Positions 1 through 8,069 of a stretch of 34,170 nucleotides of DNA are shown piece by piece. Source of the stretch: an uncultured beta proteobacterium (lineage in GTDB: Bacteria > Pseudomonadota > Gammaproteobacteria > Burkholderiales > Burkholderiaceae_C); NCBI GenBank assembly GCA_903845345.1, contig CAIMXF010000099.1, forward strand, positions 1 to 34,170. The letters are read 5' to 3'. The notes under the pieces are model-generated. The model was not told the origin of the DNA. It saw only the letters and a list, made by a program, of their open reading frames with translations, and did not search any database. A program made the position numbers and the translations under genes. Position 1 is the stretch's first letter. Every line of letters begins with the position of its first letter.

Positions 1-184
1 ACTCGCCCAGGATGGTCGCCGCATAGGGCCCGGCGAGGAAATTGCCGACGTCGATGACGCGCACGCCCTGCAGCGGCCGGGAGCCGGGGCTGGCATTGGG
101 ATTGGCATGGGCCTCGGCCTCGGCATCGGCATCGGCATTGCCACTGGCGCTGGGGGTGTCGGCGGATGGACGCGAATCTGGCAC
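1..184 (-). CDS. CaiB/BaiF (class III) CoA-transferase, N-terminal part only
   Basis: Family III CoA-transferases move CoA between organic acids in the cytoplasm. The minus strand reads LQGVRVIDVGNFLAGPYAAT close to the window edge, which is the typical opening of this family (an L-x-G-x-R-V-I-D start followed by a G-P-x-A-A-x-x-L-G-E block). The rest of the gene lies outside the window. The start is uncertain. An in-frame TAA is near 247, and the only start codons after it are TTG (211) and GTG (184); no ATG is in frame. The 30-40 residues before the conserved domain are low complexity (alternating Ala with Asp, Glu, Asn, His) and are encoded by a period-6 repeat at 92-151. It diverges from the dehydratase gene at 327, so the two may share substrates and a control region. 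Confidence 0.72.
   Translation of the reverse strand, partial: MPDSRPSADTPSASGNADADAEAEAHANPNASPGSRPLQGVRVIDVGNFLAGPYAATILGE
92..151. repeat. Degenerate hexanucleotide tract (GGCNTN) inside CoA-transferase gene
   Basis: About ten consecutive 6-base units of the form GGCATC, GGCCTC or GGCATT. Read on the minus strand, it encodes an Ala-X dipeptide run ahead of the conserved domain. Because the unit is a multiple of three, unit loss or gain would not break the frame. Confidence 0.8.
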
Positions 185-326
185 GGGCAGTCTCGACGGC
201 GTTGTCGGCAAGGCCGCATGGCGCCCGGATGGGATGACGGGAGGTTAGATTTGCCGGCGGGGCAGGCACCCGGGTGAAATCCCGCGCTTATCCGCAGACT
301 TTCTGAAGACAGCATAGGAATCGCTG

Positions 327-1166
327 ATGGACACCGACTACTCGAGCTGGACAGGACGCACCGAGCAGGTCCACGACCCGCTGTCCTGGGTGCAGGCGCA
401 GGCCGCGCAGGCCATGCTCGACGAGACCGCTGCGCCGCTGGTGGATGGCGACGCGCTGCCGCTGCCCTGGCACTGGTTCCACTTCCTGCCGCGCGCGCCG
501 CAGGCCGCACTCGATACCGACGGCCACCCGCAGCGCGGCGGCTTCCTGCCGCCGATTCCCTATCCGCGGCGCATGTTCGCCGGCGCCCGCATGCAGGTGC
601 ACCGGCCCTTGCGCGTGGGCGTCGCGGCCGTGCGCGAGGGCCGCATCGGCAATGTGGTGATGAAGTCGGGCAAGTCCGGCCCGCTGGCTTTCGTCACCGT
701 CGCCTACCGCTACCAGCAGGACGGCATGCTGTGCCTGGAAGAGGAACAGGACATCGTCTACCGCGAGCCCGGTGCCGCGATCGCCGCACCGCAGCCGGCT
801 GAACTGCCCGCGCCCCCTGCGGGCAGCTGGTCACGCACCCTGCAGCCCGACCCGCGGCTGTTGTTCCGCTTCTCGGCCTTGACCTTCAACGCCCACCGCA
901 TCCACTACGACCGCGACTATGCCGTCGATGTCGAAGGCTATCCGGGCCTGGTGGTGCACGGCCCGCTGACCGCCGTCCTGCTGCTGCAACTGGTGCGGCA
1001 GTCCACTGCACGGCCTGTCGTGGGCTTCAGCTTTCGCGGCGTGGCGCCGCTGTTCGACGGGGGGCCGGTGCGGCTGCTGGCCACCCCGGTGCAGGACACG
1101 GTCAGCCTGCAGGCTCAGGGGCCCGATGGCATCGTGGCATTGGAGGCCACGGCCAGGCTCGGCTGA
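327..1166 (+). CDS. FAS1-like/HTD2-type dehydratase (MaoC-like hotdog, mesaconyl-C4-CoA hydratase family)
   Basis: 279 aa. The family consists of double-hotdog enzymes that hydrate or dehydrate acyl-CoA thioesters. The sequence shows an N-terminal region with a typical P-W-H-W-F-H-F segment (around residue 50) and a C-terminal hotdog with FNAHRIHYDRDYA (about residues 186-198) followed by YPGLVVHGPL, the usual hydratase 2-like signature in this family. The ATG at 327 is preceded by AGGA at 316-319, a good ribosome binding site. It is divergent from a CoA-transferase and followed by a LysR regulator, a common arrangement in organic-acid or dicarboxyl-CoA catabolism clusters. The exact substrate cannot be read from the sequence. 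Confidence 0.85.
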   Translation: MDTDYSSWTGRTEQVHDPLSWVQAQAAQAMLDETAAPLVDGDALPLPWHWFHFLPRAPQAALDTDGHPQRGGFLPPIPYPRRMFAGARMQVHRPLRVGVAAVREGRIGNVVMKSGKSGPLAFVTVAYRYQQDGMLCLEEEQDIVYREPGAAIAAPQPAELPAPPAGSWSRTLQPDPRLLFRFSALTFNAHRIHYDRDYAVDVEGYPGLVVHGPLTAVLLLQLVRQSTARPVVGFSFRGVAPLFDGGPVRLLATPVQDTVSLQAQGPDGIVALEATARLG

Positions 1167-1290
1167 GGCCACGCCATCACGGTTTCGCCGACGCTGCCCG
1201 GTGGGGGTGTTGTGCGGAACAGTCGTTCGGCCCCCACCGGAGGCGGCTTGCTAACATGCGCCCCGGCGACAAGAGAGCCTTGCGGACGCG

Positions 1291-2223
1291 ATGCACATCA
1301 CCCTGCGACATCTGAAGATCTTCGAAACCGTGGCACGCTGCGGCTCCATTTCTCGCGCTGCGGCCGAGCTGCATCTGACGCAGCCTGCGGTTTCGATGCA
1401 GATGAAGCAACTGGAAGAGCAGATCGGGCTGCCGCTGCTCGAGCAGGTGGGCAAACGCATGTTCCTCACCGAGGCGGGGCAGGAACTGCGCGGACACGCA
1501 CGTGACATCGCCGCGCGCATGGTCGACCTGAACGACGCGATGGACCAGTTGCGGGGCCTCGAACGCGGCCTGCTGCGACTGGCCGTGGTCTCCACCGCCA
1601 ACTACTTCCTGCCCGACCTGATTGCCGACTTCAACCGGCGCTACCCGGGTGTGCGCGTGAGCCTGCACGTCGCCAACCGCGAGTCCGTGCTGTCTGCCCT
1701 GGCGGACAACAGCACCGACCTGGCGATCACCGGCCAGCCGCCGGACATGCTGGACGTGGTGGCCCAGCACTTCATGGACAACCCGCTGGTCGTCATTGCT
1801 GCGCCCGGGCACCCGCTGGCGGCGCAGCGGGCCATTCCGCTGCAACGCATGGCCGAGGAAACGCTCGTCGTGCGCGAGTCCGGCTCGGGCACGCGGGCCG
1901 CGATGGAACGCCACTTCGCAGCGCATGGCGTGGCCTGCCGCGCGGGTTGCGAGTTCGGCACCAACGAGGCCTTGAAGCAGGCCGTGCGCGCCGGCTTGGG
2001 ACTGGGCGTGGTCTCCGTGCAGACCATCGAGCTCGAACTGCAGGCGGGCTGCCTGGTGGTACTGCCGGTGGAAGGCTTCCCTGTCGTGCGCCAGTGGTAT
2101 GTGCTGCATCGCACGCAAAAGCGACTGTCGGCCGCGGCCAGTACGTTTCGCAAGATGCTGTTGGGGCTGGACACCACGAAGCCTCTGGCGGATGCCCGCG
2201 CCGATCCCGAGGGACTGGCATGA
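1291..2223 (+). CDS. LysR-family transcriptional regulator, CbbR-like subgroup
   Basis: 310 aa. N-terminal winged helix-turn-helix (about residues 5-62) with SISRAAAELHLTQPAVSMQM as recognition segment, then a periplasmic-binding-like effector domain. Several stretches (ETVARCGSISRAAAELH, YFLPDLIADFNRRYPGV, PLVVIAAPGHPLA, RESGSGTRAAMERHF) closely resemble CbbR/CmpR regulators of carbon fixation. No RuBisCO or Calvin genes are in the window, so a role in controlling the adjacent dehydratase and CoA-transferase genes is the simpler inference. It begins 124 bases after the dehydratase and probably has its own promoter. Confidence 0.9.
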   Translation: MHITLRHLKIFETVARCGSISRAAAELHLTQPAVSMQMKQLEEQIGLPLLEQVGKRMFLTEAGQELRGHARDIAARMVDLNDAMDQLRGLERGLLRLAVVSTANYFLPDLIADFNRRYPGVRVSLHVANRESVLSALADNSTDLAITGQPPDMLDVVAQHFMDNPLVVIAAPGHPLAAQRAIPLQRMAEETLVVRESGSGTRAAMERHFAAHGVACRAGCEFGTNEALKQAVRAGLGLGVVSVQTIELELQAGCLVVLPVEGFPVVRQWYVLHRTQKRLSAAASTFRKMLLGLDTTKPLADARADPEGLA

Positions 2224-2272
2224 AACACCTCGAAGCGCGGTCGCCTTCCCCGCCAGTCCATGATGGTCGCGG

Positions 2273-2480
2273 CTGAACCTGCACGACCGGCACGCCTTCT
2301 TGGCCGTGCCGAAGGATGGCGGCCTCTGGCGTGCCGCCGAGACATCGACATGTCTCGCGGGGGACGATTTCCAGGCAGATCAGGCTGCTTGAGGAACGGT
2401 TGGGCAGTCGCCGATCGTGCGGATGTGCGGCTGCGTCGCAGGCGGGCTGGATCGCCGCGCTGTTGGCCGGTGAGTCTTGC
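2273..2480 (+). pseudogene. Remnant of a second LysR-type regulator (HTH region, frameshifted)
   Basis: In one frame the DNA reads LNLHDRHAFLAVPKDGGLWRAAE. After a one-base shift it continues SRGTISRQIRLLEERLGSR. Joined, these match the first 50 residues of a LysR helix-turn-helix domain (D-L-x-A-F-L-A-V...R-A-A-E...S-R-x-T-I-S-R-Q-I-R-x-L-E-E-x-L-G). No start codon opens the first frame (a TGA lies just upstream), and no effector domain follows. Only weak similarity continues to about 2480. This is a degenerate fragment rather than a gene with a single sequencing error. Confidence 0.6.
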
Positions 2481-2630
2481 CAAGGCCCGGCGAAGTACGT
2501 CCGGTTCAGGGACTCCCGTTCCATTCCCTCCGGACTGCCTTGGCGCGCGCCGCCGCAGCGTGCCCAACTTCGCTCGTCACCGTCATCGCGATGCCCATCG
2601 TTCGACGACTGTCATCGAGAATGACGCCAC

Positions 2631-2666
2631 AACGAAAAAGCCGACCCCGAGGTCGGCTTTTTCGTT
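2631..2666. terminator. Bidirectional intrinsic terminator
   Basis: A perfect 16-bp inverted repeat (arms 2631-2646 and 2651-2666, loop CCGA) with a GC-rich core GCCGACC and A5/T5 flanks on both sides, so it can terminate transcription on either strand. It lies 33 bases beyond the 3' end of the minus-strand tRNA-Thr and is most simply that gene's terminator. Confidence 0.85.
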
Positions 2667-2698
2667 CGTTATAACTCGTGGATTTATAACGATAATTT

Positions 2699-2774
2699 TG
2701 GTGCCGGAGAAAGGAGTCGAACCCTCGACCTTCTCATTACGAATGAGCTGCTCTACCAACTGAGCTACACCGGC
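2699..2774 (-). tRNA. tRNA-Thr (anticodon CGT)
   Basis: 76 nt including an encoded CCA. The minus strand shows the D-arm consensus TAGCTCAGTTGGTAGAGCA, the anticodon loop TTCGTAA (anticodon CGT, reading ACG) and the T-loop GTTCGACTC. The acceptor stem GCCGGTG pairs with CTCCGGC with a single U-U mismatch at the sixth pair. The anticodon arm has the same G-A closing mismatch seen in the E. coli Thr-CGT tRNA. It is an intact gene, followed by the terminator at 2631-2666. Confidence 0.95.
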
Positions 2775-2925
2775 GTTTCAGCAATTCCCACGAGGGGGAT
2801 ACCGCGAAGCCTGCCATTCTAGCGCAAGTTTTTCGCGACTGACAAGCCGCGAGCGAATTCGGGCGTGGAGGCCCGGTACCGGGCTTCCTTGTCGAGCAGG
2901 CGGGCCGGCGTGCGACGATGGCGGG

Positions 2926-3852
2926 GTGAATGCTGCCCGAATACTCGTCGTCGGCGACGCCATGCTGGACCGCTACTGGGACGGCAGCGTCGACCGCATC
3001 TCTCCCGAAGCTCCGGTGCCGGTGCTGCGCGTGACGCGGCGGTACGAGCGCCCGGGCGGGGCAGCCAACGTCGCTGCCAATCTCGCGTCTCTGGGCGCGG
3101 CCGTCTGCCTGATCGCGCTGGTGGGCGACGACGCGGACGGCCAGCGCCTGGGTGCGCTGATGGACGGCGCGGGTGTCGCGTTCGACTGCGTCGTCGATCC
3201 GGACTGGTCGACGATCGCCAAGATCCGCTGCGTCTCGCGCCATCACCAGATGCTGCGCGCCGACTTCGAGGCGCCGCCGCCGCCGGCGATGCGCGCGCGG
3301 CTGGCGGAGCGCTTCGCACTGGCGCTGCGGGTGCACGACCTGGTGTTGCTGTCGGACTATGACAAGGGCGCGTTGTCCGACTGCCAGCCCCTGGTGGCGG
3401 CGGCGCGCGCCGCGGGCAAGCGGGTGCTGGTCGATCCGAAGGGGGGCGACTGGACGCGCTACGCCGGCGCGACGCTGCTCAAGCCCAACCTCGCGGCGCT
3501 GGATGCGCAGATCGGCGAGACGGCGGACGAATCGGCGCGCGCGCGGCTCGTCGATGCGTTGCGCGCGCGCCTGGACTGCCGCCATCTGCTGCTCACGCGC
3601 GGCGACGGCGGCATGACGCTGTTCGACGACGCGGGCGTCACGCACGAGCGCGCGCACGTTCGCGAGGTGCACGACGTGACGGGTGCCGGCGACACCGTGC
3701 TCGCGACCCTGGCCTGGCGCCTGGCCGAAGGCGACGACGCATTGCAGGCGATGCGCTGGGCCAACGTCGCCGCGGGGCTTGCGGTGCAGTCGTTCGGCAC
3801 GGCGGTGCTGTCGCGCGACGAGTTGGTCGACGCCTGGGAAGCGAGCCGCTGA
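2926..3852 (+). CDS. rfaE1: D-glycero-beta-D-manno-heptose-7-phosphate kinase (HldE N-domain as separate protein)
   Basis: 308 aa, GTG start. It phosphorylates heptose 7-phosphate at C1 in the ADP-heptose pathway for LPS inner core. It is a PfkB/ribokinase-fold protein: the N-terminal VVGDAMLDRYWDGSVDRISP is typical of HldE kinase domains, a GGAANVAANLASLGA block follows, and the C-terminal DVTGAGDTV contains the GAGD motif with the catalytic Asp (about residue 255). In E. coli this domain is fused to the adenylyltransferase; here the second half is a separate gene (rfaE2) on the opposite strand nearby. I see no good ribosome binding site. The upstream ATG at 2918 is out of frame, and GTG 2926 fits the family N-terminus. 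Confidence 0.9.
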   Translation: MNAARILVVGDAMLDRYWDGSVDRISPEAPVPVLRVTRRYERPGGAANVAANLASLGAAVCLIALVGDDADGQRLGALMDGAGVAFDCVVDPDWSTIAKIRCVSRHHQMLRADFEAPPPPAMRARLAERFALALRVHDLVLLSDYDKGALSDCQPLVAAARAAGKRVLVDPKGGDWTRYAGATLLKPNLAALDAQIGETADESARARLVDALRARLDCRHLLLTRGDGGMTLFDDAGVTHERAHVREVHDVTGAGDTVLATLAWRLAEGDDALQAMRWANVAAGLAVQSFGTAVLSRDELVDAWEASR

Positions 3853-3874
3853 GACTCGAACCGATCGTCCGCGC

Positions 3875-4459
3875 TCAGGCCAGACGCGTTTCCTCGTGCT
3901 CCAGCAGCCAGCGCGCGGCGTCGGCGAGGGTGGCGCAGGTGAAGTCGGCGGGCGCGTCGGCGACGTCGCAGGACGCGTGGTCGATCGCATCGGCGATGCG
4001 GATGCACGCGGCCACGCCCGCGGCGCGGCCGGCCAGGATGTCGGTGGGCTTGTCGCCCACCATCACGCAGGCGGACAACTCGAGCTTCAGGTGGCGCGCG
4101 GCGCGCCGCAGCATGCCGGGGGCGGGCTTGCGGCAGTCGCACTGGCGGCGCCAGGCGGCCAGCGGCGCATCGGGCAGGTGCGGGCAGTGGTAGACGCCGT
4201 CGAGCGCGATGCCGTTGCGGGCAAGTTCGCTTTGCATCCAGGCGCTGAGGTTCTGGTATTCGGCCGGTCCGTAGAGGCCGCGCGCGATCCCCGATTGGTT
4301 CGTCACGACCACCAGTCCCCAGCCCGCGCGCTGCAGCGAGCGCAGCGCGGGCATGGTGCCGGGCAGCCAGTCGAAGTTGTCGGGGCGGCTGACGTACCCG
4401 CGATCGTGGTTCAGCACGCCGTCGCGATCGAGGAAGACGGCCCGACGAACGGGAATCAT
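3875..4459 (-). CDS. gmhB: D-glycero-beta-D-manno-heptose-1,7-bisphosphate 7-phosphatase
   Basis: 194 aa HAD-family phosphatase that removes the 7-phosphate between the kinase and adenylyltransferase steps of ADP-heptose synthesis. The nucleophile motif is VFLDRDGVLN (D11 and D13). Zinc-ligand residues typical of GmhB are present (CPHLP and, further on, QCDCRKPAPG), as is the acidic motif VGDKPTDILAG. The reading frame stays open upstream, but the ATG at 4459 overlaps the rfaE2 stop codon (ATGA), which fixes the start and indicates translational coupling. It converges with rfaE1, with 22 bases between them. Confidence 0.93.
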   Translation of the reverse strand: MIPVRRAVFLDRDGVLNHDRGYVSRPDNFDWLPGTMPALRSLQRAGWGLVVVTNQSGIARGLYGPAEYQNLSAWMQSELARNGIALDGVYHCPHLPDAPLAAWRRQCDCRKPAPGMLRRAARHLKLELSACVMVGDKPTDILAGRAAGVAACIRIADAIDHASCDVADAPADFTCATLADAARWLLEHEETRLA

Positions 4460-4959
4460 GACGCGGCCGGCGCCGGCCGCGTGGACGCGCGCAGGCGATC
4501 CATCAGCGACGTCGTGGAGAAGCCGTCGACGAACGGCAGCGCCACCGCGTGGCCGCCCCAACTGCGCACGAGCGCGCTCTCGGCGAGCCGGTTCATGTCG
4601 TAATCGCCGCCCTTCACGTACACGGACGGCCGCAGTCGCGACAGCAGTGCCGTCGGCGTGGCCTCGTCGAAGATGACGACGGCGTCGACGCTCTCGAGCG
4701 CCGCGACCTGGAACGCACGATCGCCTTCGCGATTCATCGGGCGGTCGGGTCCCTTGTCGAGAATGCGCGCCGAGGCGTCGCTGTTGATCGCGACGACGAG
4801 GCGGTCGCCGAGCTGGCGTGCCTCGGCCAGGTAGGCGATGTGCCCGCGGTGCAGCAGGTCGAAGACGCCATTGGTGAACACCGTGCCGGGTTGCGACGCG
4901 AAGCGGGCCACGGCCTCGTCCACGTGCATCAATTTTCTGAGCGGATCGAATTGGTTCAT
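4456..4959 (-). CDS. rfaE2: D-beta-D-heptose 1-phosphate adenylyltransferase (HldE C-domain as separate protein)
   Basis: 167 aa cytidylyltransferase-fold enzyme that makes ADP-heptose from heptose 1-phosphate and ATP. The hallmark is VFTNGVFDLLHRGHIAYL with the HxGH nucleotide-binding motif at residues 37-40; PSVYVKGGDY near the C-terminus is also typical. It starts at ATG 4959 (MNQFDPLRKLM) and overlaps gmhB by four bases. The 239 bases upstream (4960-5198) have a minus-strand open frame with no recognisable domain, and I do not call a gene there. Confidence 0.93.
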   Translation of the reverse strand: MNQFDPLRKLMHVDEAVARFASQPGTVFTNGVFDLLHRGHIAYLAEARQLGDRLVVAINSDASARILDKGPDRPMNREGDRAFQVAALESVDAVVIFDEATPTALLSRLRPSVYVKGGDYDMNRLAESALVRSWGGHAVALPFVDGFSTTSLMDRLRASTRPAPAAS

Positions 4960-5198
4960 GAGCAGTCTGACGATGACGGTGCGGTGCCGGCGGCGCCTCG
5001 CCCGGCGCAGATGGCGTCGGTGCTGCGAGCGCCGTTGCCTCCAGGCAGTGTGGCGCCGTGGCCAGGAGCTCGCGCGCCTGCGCACTCCGGGAGCCTGTCG
5101 TACGCGGATCGATTTCACGATCTCTCCGGGCTTGATATCGGCAATCGGCTTGCCCGACGGCAAGCGTTCAGCGAGATGTCGGGGCGAAGCTTCGAGGT

Positions 5199-6617
5199 TC
5201 AAGCATGCGCCTCCGCAAGAACCTGCGACGGCAGTGATGCGACTGCGTCTTCCAGCGCGCGCGAGACGCGCGCCATGACGCCCGTCCAGTCGCCCCGTGT
5301 CGACTGGCGGAACAGTCGCATCGACGGATACCAGGCGCTGACATGCGGATCGAGCCCGTAGCGCCAGTCGGGCGTGTGCGGCAGCATCGCCAACGTGGGC
5401 TTTCCAAGCGCGCCGGCGAGATGAGCGACGGCGGTGTCGCAGGTGACGACGATGTCGAGGTTGGCGATGATGGCCGCGGTGTCGTCGAAGCTCGCGATCT
5501 CGCGATCCAGGTCGACGAAGTTGGCCGGCAGCGCGCGGCCCGCGAGCTCGACGCAGCCGGCGCCTTTCTGCAGCGAGAAGAAGCGCGTGCCGCGCACGTC
5601 CAGCAGCGGGCGCACGACGTCGAATCCGGGCGAGCGCTCGCGGCTGTTGCGAAGTGCGGGATGGCCGGCCCACACGAGCCCGACGGCCAGCTCGCGGCCG
5701 GGACGATGCGCCGATGCGGCGAGGCGATCGCCCCACTGCCACGCCAGCGCGTCGTGCGCGCGCAGGTACGGCGTGCCTGCAGGCAGGCGAGAGAGCGCGA
5801 GCTTGTGCGGCAGGCTCATGAGCGCGACGTGCGTGTCGACATCGGGTGGCGCGATGCCGCGAGCGACGACGGCCGCGACTCCAGGCATGCGCGAGGCGAG
5901 CGCCTGCAGTCCGTCCATCACCTCCAGCACGATGCGGCCGCCGCGTCGCGCGAGTTCCGGCACGAAGCGCAGGAACTGCAACGCGTCGCCGAAGCCTTGC
6001 TCGGCCCACACCAGGATCGTGCGGCCGGCGAGGTCGCTGCCGTCCCACACCGGCTGCGCACACGCGCGTGGCGCGGGTTCGCCGCGTTCGAAGCGCCATT
6101 CGTACTCGCGAAACCCTTCCTCGAAGCGGCCTGCGCGCAGCAACGCCAGCGCGCCGTTCCAGTGCGCGTCGACATGCCGCGCATCGCATTCGACGGCAGC
6201 CTCGAACGCGGCCAGCGCGCCGTCCCACAGCCCGAAATGCTCCAGTGCGATGCCCAGGTTGTAGGCCGGCTCCGGCGACGCTGGAGAGCAGTGCATCGCA
6301 TGCTGGAACGCGCGCAGCGCGCCGTGCATGTCATTGCGGTCGCGCAGCAGGTTGCCGAGGTTGGTCCAGGCGTCGGCGTAGTCGGGCTTGATTCGGGTCG
6401 CTTCGCGATAGGCCGATTCGGCCGCGCGCGAATGGCCCAGCCGCTGCTGCAGGATGCCCAGCAGCGTCCAGGCGTCGGCGCGTTGCGGCAGTCCATCGAC
6501 GGCCGCGCGGGCTTGCGGCAGCGCCTGCGAGTCGCGGCGCTGCAGGAACAACTCGTGCGCATGCCGTAGCGCGGCGACGGCGTCGGCGAGCGTGGGCGTG
6601 GGCGTGGCGGTTTCCAT
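5199..6617 (-). CDS. TPR protein with C-terminal glycosyltransferase-like domain
   Basis: 472 aa, probably cytoplasmic. The N-terminal half (about residues 10-210) carries tetratricopeptide repeats (for example ADAWTLLGILQQRLGHSRAA and YADAWTNLGNLLRDRNDMHG). The C-terminal half (about 215-460) resembles the GT-B glycosyltransferase-like domain found in many bacterial TPR glycosyltransferases: WAEQGFGDALQFLRFVP, VGLVWAGHPALRNSRERS, FFSLQKGAG, IVVTCDTAVAHLAGALGKPT and WRYG. The acceptor is unknown. Its place upstream of rfaE2 and gmhB on the same strand suggests cell-surface polysaccharide work. The ATG at 6617 gives METATPTPT; I see no clear ribosome binding site. Confidence 0.82.
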   Translation of the reverse strand: METATPTPTLADAVAALRHAHELFLQRRDSQALPQARAAVDGLPQRADAWTLLGILQQRLGHSRAAESAYREATRIKPDYADAWTNLGNLLRDRNDMHGALRAFQHAMHCSPASPEPAYNLGIALEHFGLWDGALAAFEAAVECDARHVDAHWNGALALLRAGRFEEGFREYEWRFERGEPAPRACAQPVWDGSDLAGRTILVWAEQGFGDALQFLRFVPELARRGGRIVLEVMDGLQALASRMPGVAAVVARGIAPPDVDTHVALMSLPHKLALSRLPAGTPYLRAHDALAWQWGDRLAASAHRPGRELAVGLVWAGHPALRNSRERSPGFDVVRPLLDVRGTRFFSLQKGAGCVELAGRALPANFVDLDREIASFDDTAAIIANLDIVVTCDTAVAHLAGALGKPTLAMLPHTPDWRYGLDPHVSAWYPSMRLFRQSTRGDWTGVMARVSRALEDAVASLPSQVLAEAHA

Positions 6618-6709
6618 CGTGCCAGGGTAAGGCCGTCGGGCGCGTTCGGCTCCGGCGATAAGAGCCTCGGCCGCACGGCTTCTCGCCTCATCTCCCGCGG
6701 GCGTCGCGT

Positions 6710-7303
6710 TCAGGCGCCGGGGCAGGCGGTGCTCTGGTTGTCGAGGTGTTCGCCGTCCGTCCTGAAGGTGGTCGTGCCGTCGGTGTGCAGCGTGATCACG
6801 TAGACCGTGTCGAAATCGCTGCCGTGCCACCTGTGGACCTGGCCCGGATCGCCGCCGCGCTTCTGGAGGATGGCGCGCGCCAGCTGTTCGAGCTCGACAT
6901 GCTCCCACGCGACGAACAGCGTCTGGCCGTCGTGCGACGGCTTGAGCAGTTCGTCCTGCAGGTCGGCGATGTCGTTCCAAGCCCACGCGGTGTTGACGGG
7001 CAGGCCCACGCGGATGGCCGTCGGCTCGATCGTCGCGAGGGGGCGCAGGTAGTTGTAGGCCACGCCCTCGTCCTCCTTGGCGACGCCGGGATTCGGCGCA
7101 TACAGCGCGTTCGGCTTGCCATAGGCCGCGAGCAGCACGCCCGGTAGCGCCAGTGCGCGGTTGAGTCCCTGGCAGCTCAGCTGGCCCAGGCCCGGGCCGG
7201 GCTTCTCCGCGTGGCGGAACATCACCAGCTTGACGTCGGCCTGCGCCGACGCGCCGACAAGCAGGGCGCCGCAGCCCAGGATGATGGCAGCCAGTCTGTT
7301 CAT
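6710..7303 (-). CDS. Secreted histidine-phosphatase-superfamily protein
   Basis: 197 aa. A cleavable signal peptide (MNRLAAIILG...VGASAQA, cut near residue 22) is followed by VKLVMFRHAEKPG, a variant of the RHG phosphohistidine motif with R30 and H31 and Ala in place of Gly. Later residues include LFVAWEHVELEQLA, which contains the second-half catalytic His region of this superfamily. Related periplasmic proteins are usually annotated only as histidine phosphatase family; the substrate is unknown. It diverges from the TMEM175-like gene at 7428. Confidence 0.75.
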   Translation of the reverse strand: MNRLAAIILGCGALLVGASAQADVKLVMFRHAEKPGPGLGQLSCQGLNRALALPGVLLAAYGKPNALYAPNPGVAKEDEGVAYNYLRPLATIEPTAIRVGLPVNTAWAWNDIADLQDELLKPSHDGQTLFVAWEHVELEQLARAILQKRGGDPGQVHRWHGSDFDTVYVITLHTDGTTTFRTDGEHLDNQSTACPGA

Positions 7304-7427
7304 GTCGGTCTTCGTCGTCTGCGAGCGCGTGGCCCGATCCGCCGATGTTAGTCAAACGCCGCGGCCGAGCAGCGCGGACGCCTTTGAGAGAATGCGCGTG
7401 GACGCGACGAACGCGGGGGGAGCGGGG

Positions 7428-8012
7428 ATGGGCAAGGGACGGTTCGAGGCATTCAGCGATGGCGTGCTGGCCATCATCATCACGATCATGGTGCTGGAAC
7501 TGCATGTGCCTCATGGCGCGACGCTGGGCGCGCTGTTCGAGTTGTGGCCGGTGTTCCTCAGCTACGTCATCAGCTTCATCTACGTGGGCATCTACTGGAA
7601 CAACCACCACCACCTGCTGCACGCCACCACCACGGTGACCGGCGGCATGATGTGGGCCAACCTCAACCTGCTGTTCTGGCTCTCGCTGCTGCCGTTCGCG
7701 ACCGGCTGGATGGGCGAGAACCACTTCGGCCCGGTGCCGTCCGCCTTGTACGGCGTGGTGCTGATGGCCTGCGCGATGTCGTGGTTCGTGCTGCAGACGC
7801 TGATCGTGCGCGCTCAGGGCGACGATGGCGTGCTCAAGCGCGCGCTGGGCAGCGACTGGACGGGCAAGCTGTCGCCGATCCTTTACCTGGCTGGCATCGC
7901 CTCCGCGTTCTGCGTTCCGGGCCTCGCGCAGGCGCTGTACCTGTTCGTGGCATTGGTCTGGCTGGTGCCGGATCGGCGCATCGAGAAGGCGCTGGTACGC
8001 GAGAAGAATTGA
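7428..8012 (+). CDS. TMEM175-family (DUF1211) potassium channel-like membrane protein
   Basis: 194 aa with about six membrane helices. It opens with RFEAFSDGVLAIIITIMVLE, the F-S-D pore-helix signature of TMEM175 proteins; the family's bacterial members form potassium-selective tetramers without the classic TVGYG filter. A conserved His-rich stretch (YWNNHHHLLH) follows. The ATG at 7428 has GGGGGAG at 7415-7421. In-frame ATG 7392 and GTG 7398 would add 10-12 residues and are less likely. Nothing links it to the pilus genes that follow on the same strand; a possible terminator or regulatory hairpin separates them. Confidence 0.88.
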   Translation: MGKGRFEAFSDGVLAIIITIMVLELHVPHGATLGALFELWPVFLSYVISFIYVGIYWNNHHHLLHATTTVTGGMMWANLNLLFWLSLLPFATGWMGENHFGPVPSALYGVVLMACAMSWFVLQTLIVRAQGDDGVLKRALGSDWTGKLSPILYLAGIASAFCVPGLAQALYLFVALVWLVPDRRIEKALVREKN

Positions 8013-8069
8013 TGTGCGAGACATGTCTCCATGATGCCGTCTGACGAGATCGCAGGCTAGCTGGCGCCG

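Noticed and set aside
2699-2774. tRNA-Thr as an integration site for a mobile element carrying the pilus genes
   Set aside because: No integrase, no second copy of the tRNA 3' end, and several ordinary housekeeping genes lie between the tRNA and the pilus operon.
4960-5198. Minus-strand open frame upstream of rfaE2 (SGKPIADIKPGEIVKSIRV)
   Set aside because: There is a plausible TTG start with a GGAG before it, but the later part is Arg-rich and non-coding in appearance and I recognise no family; not enough to call a gene.
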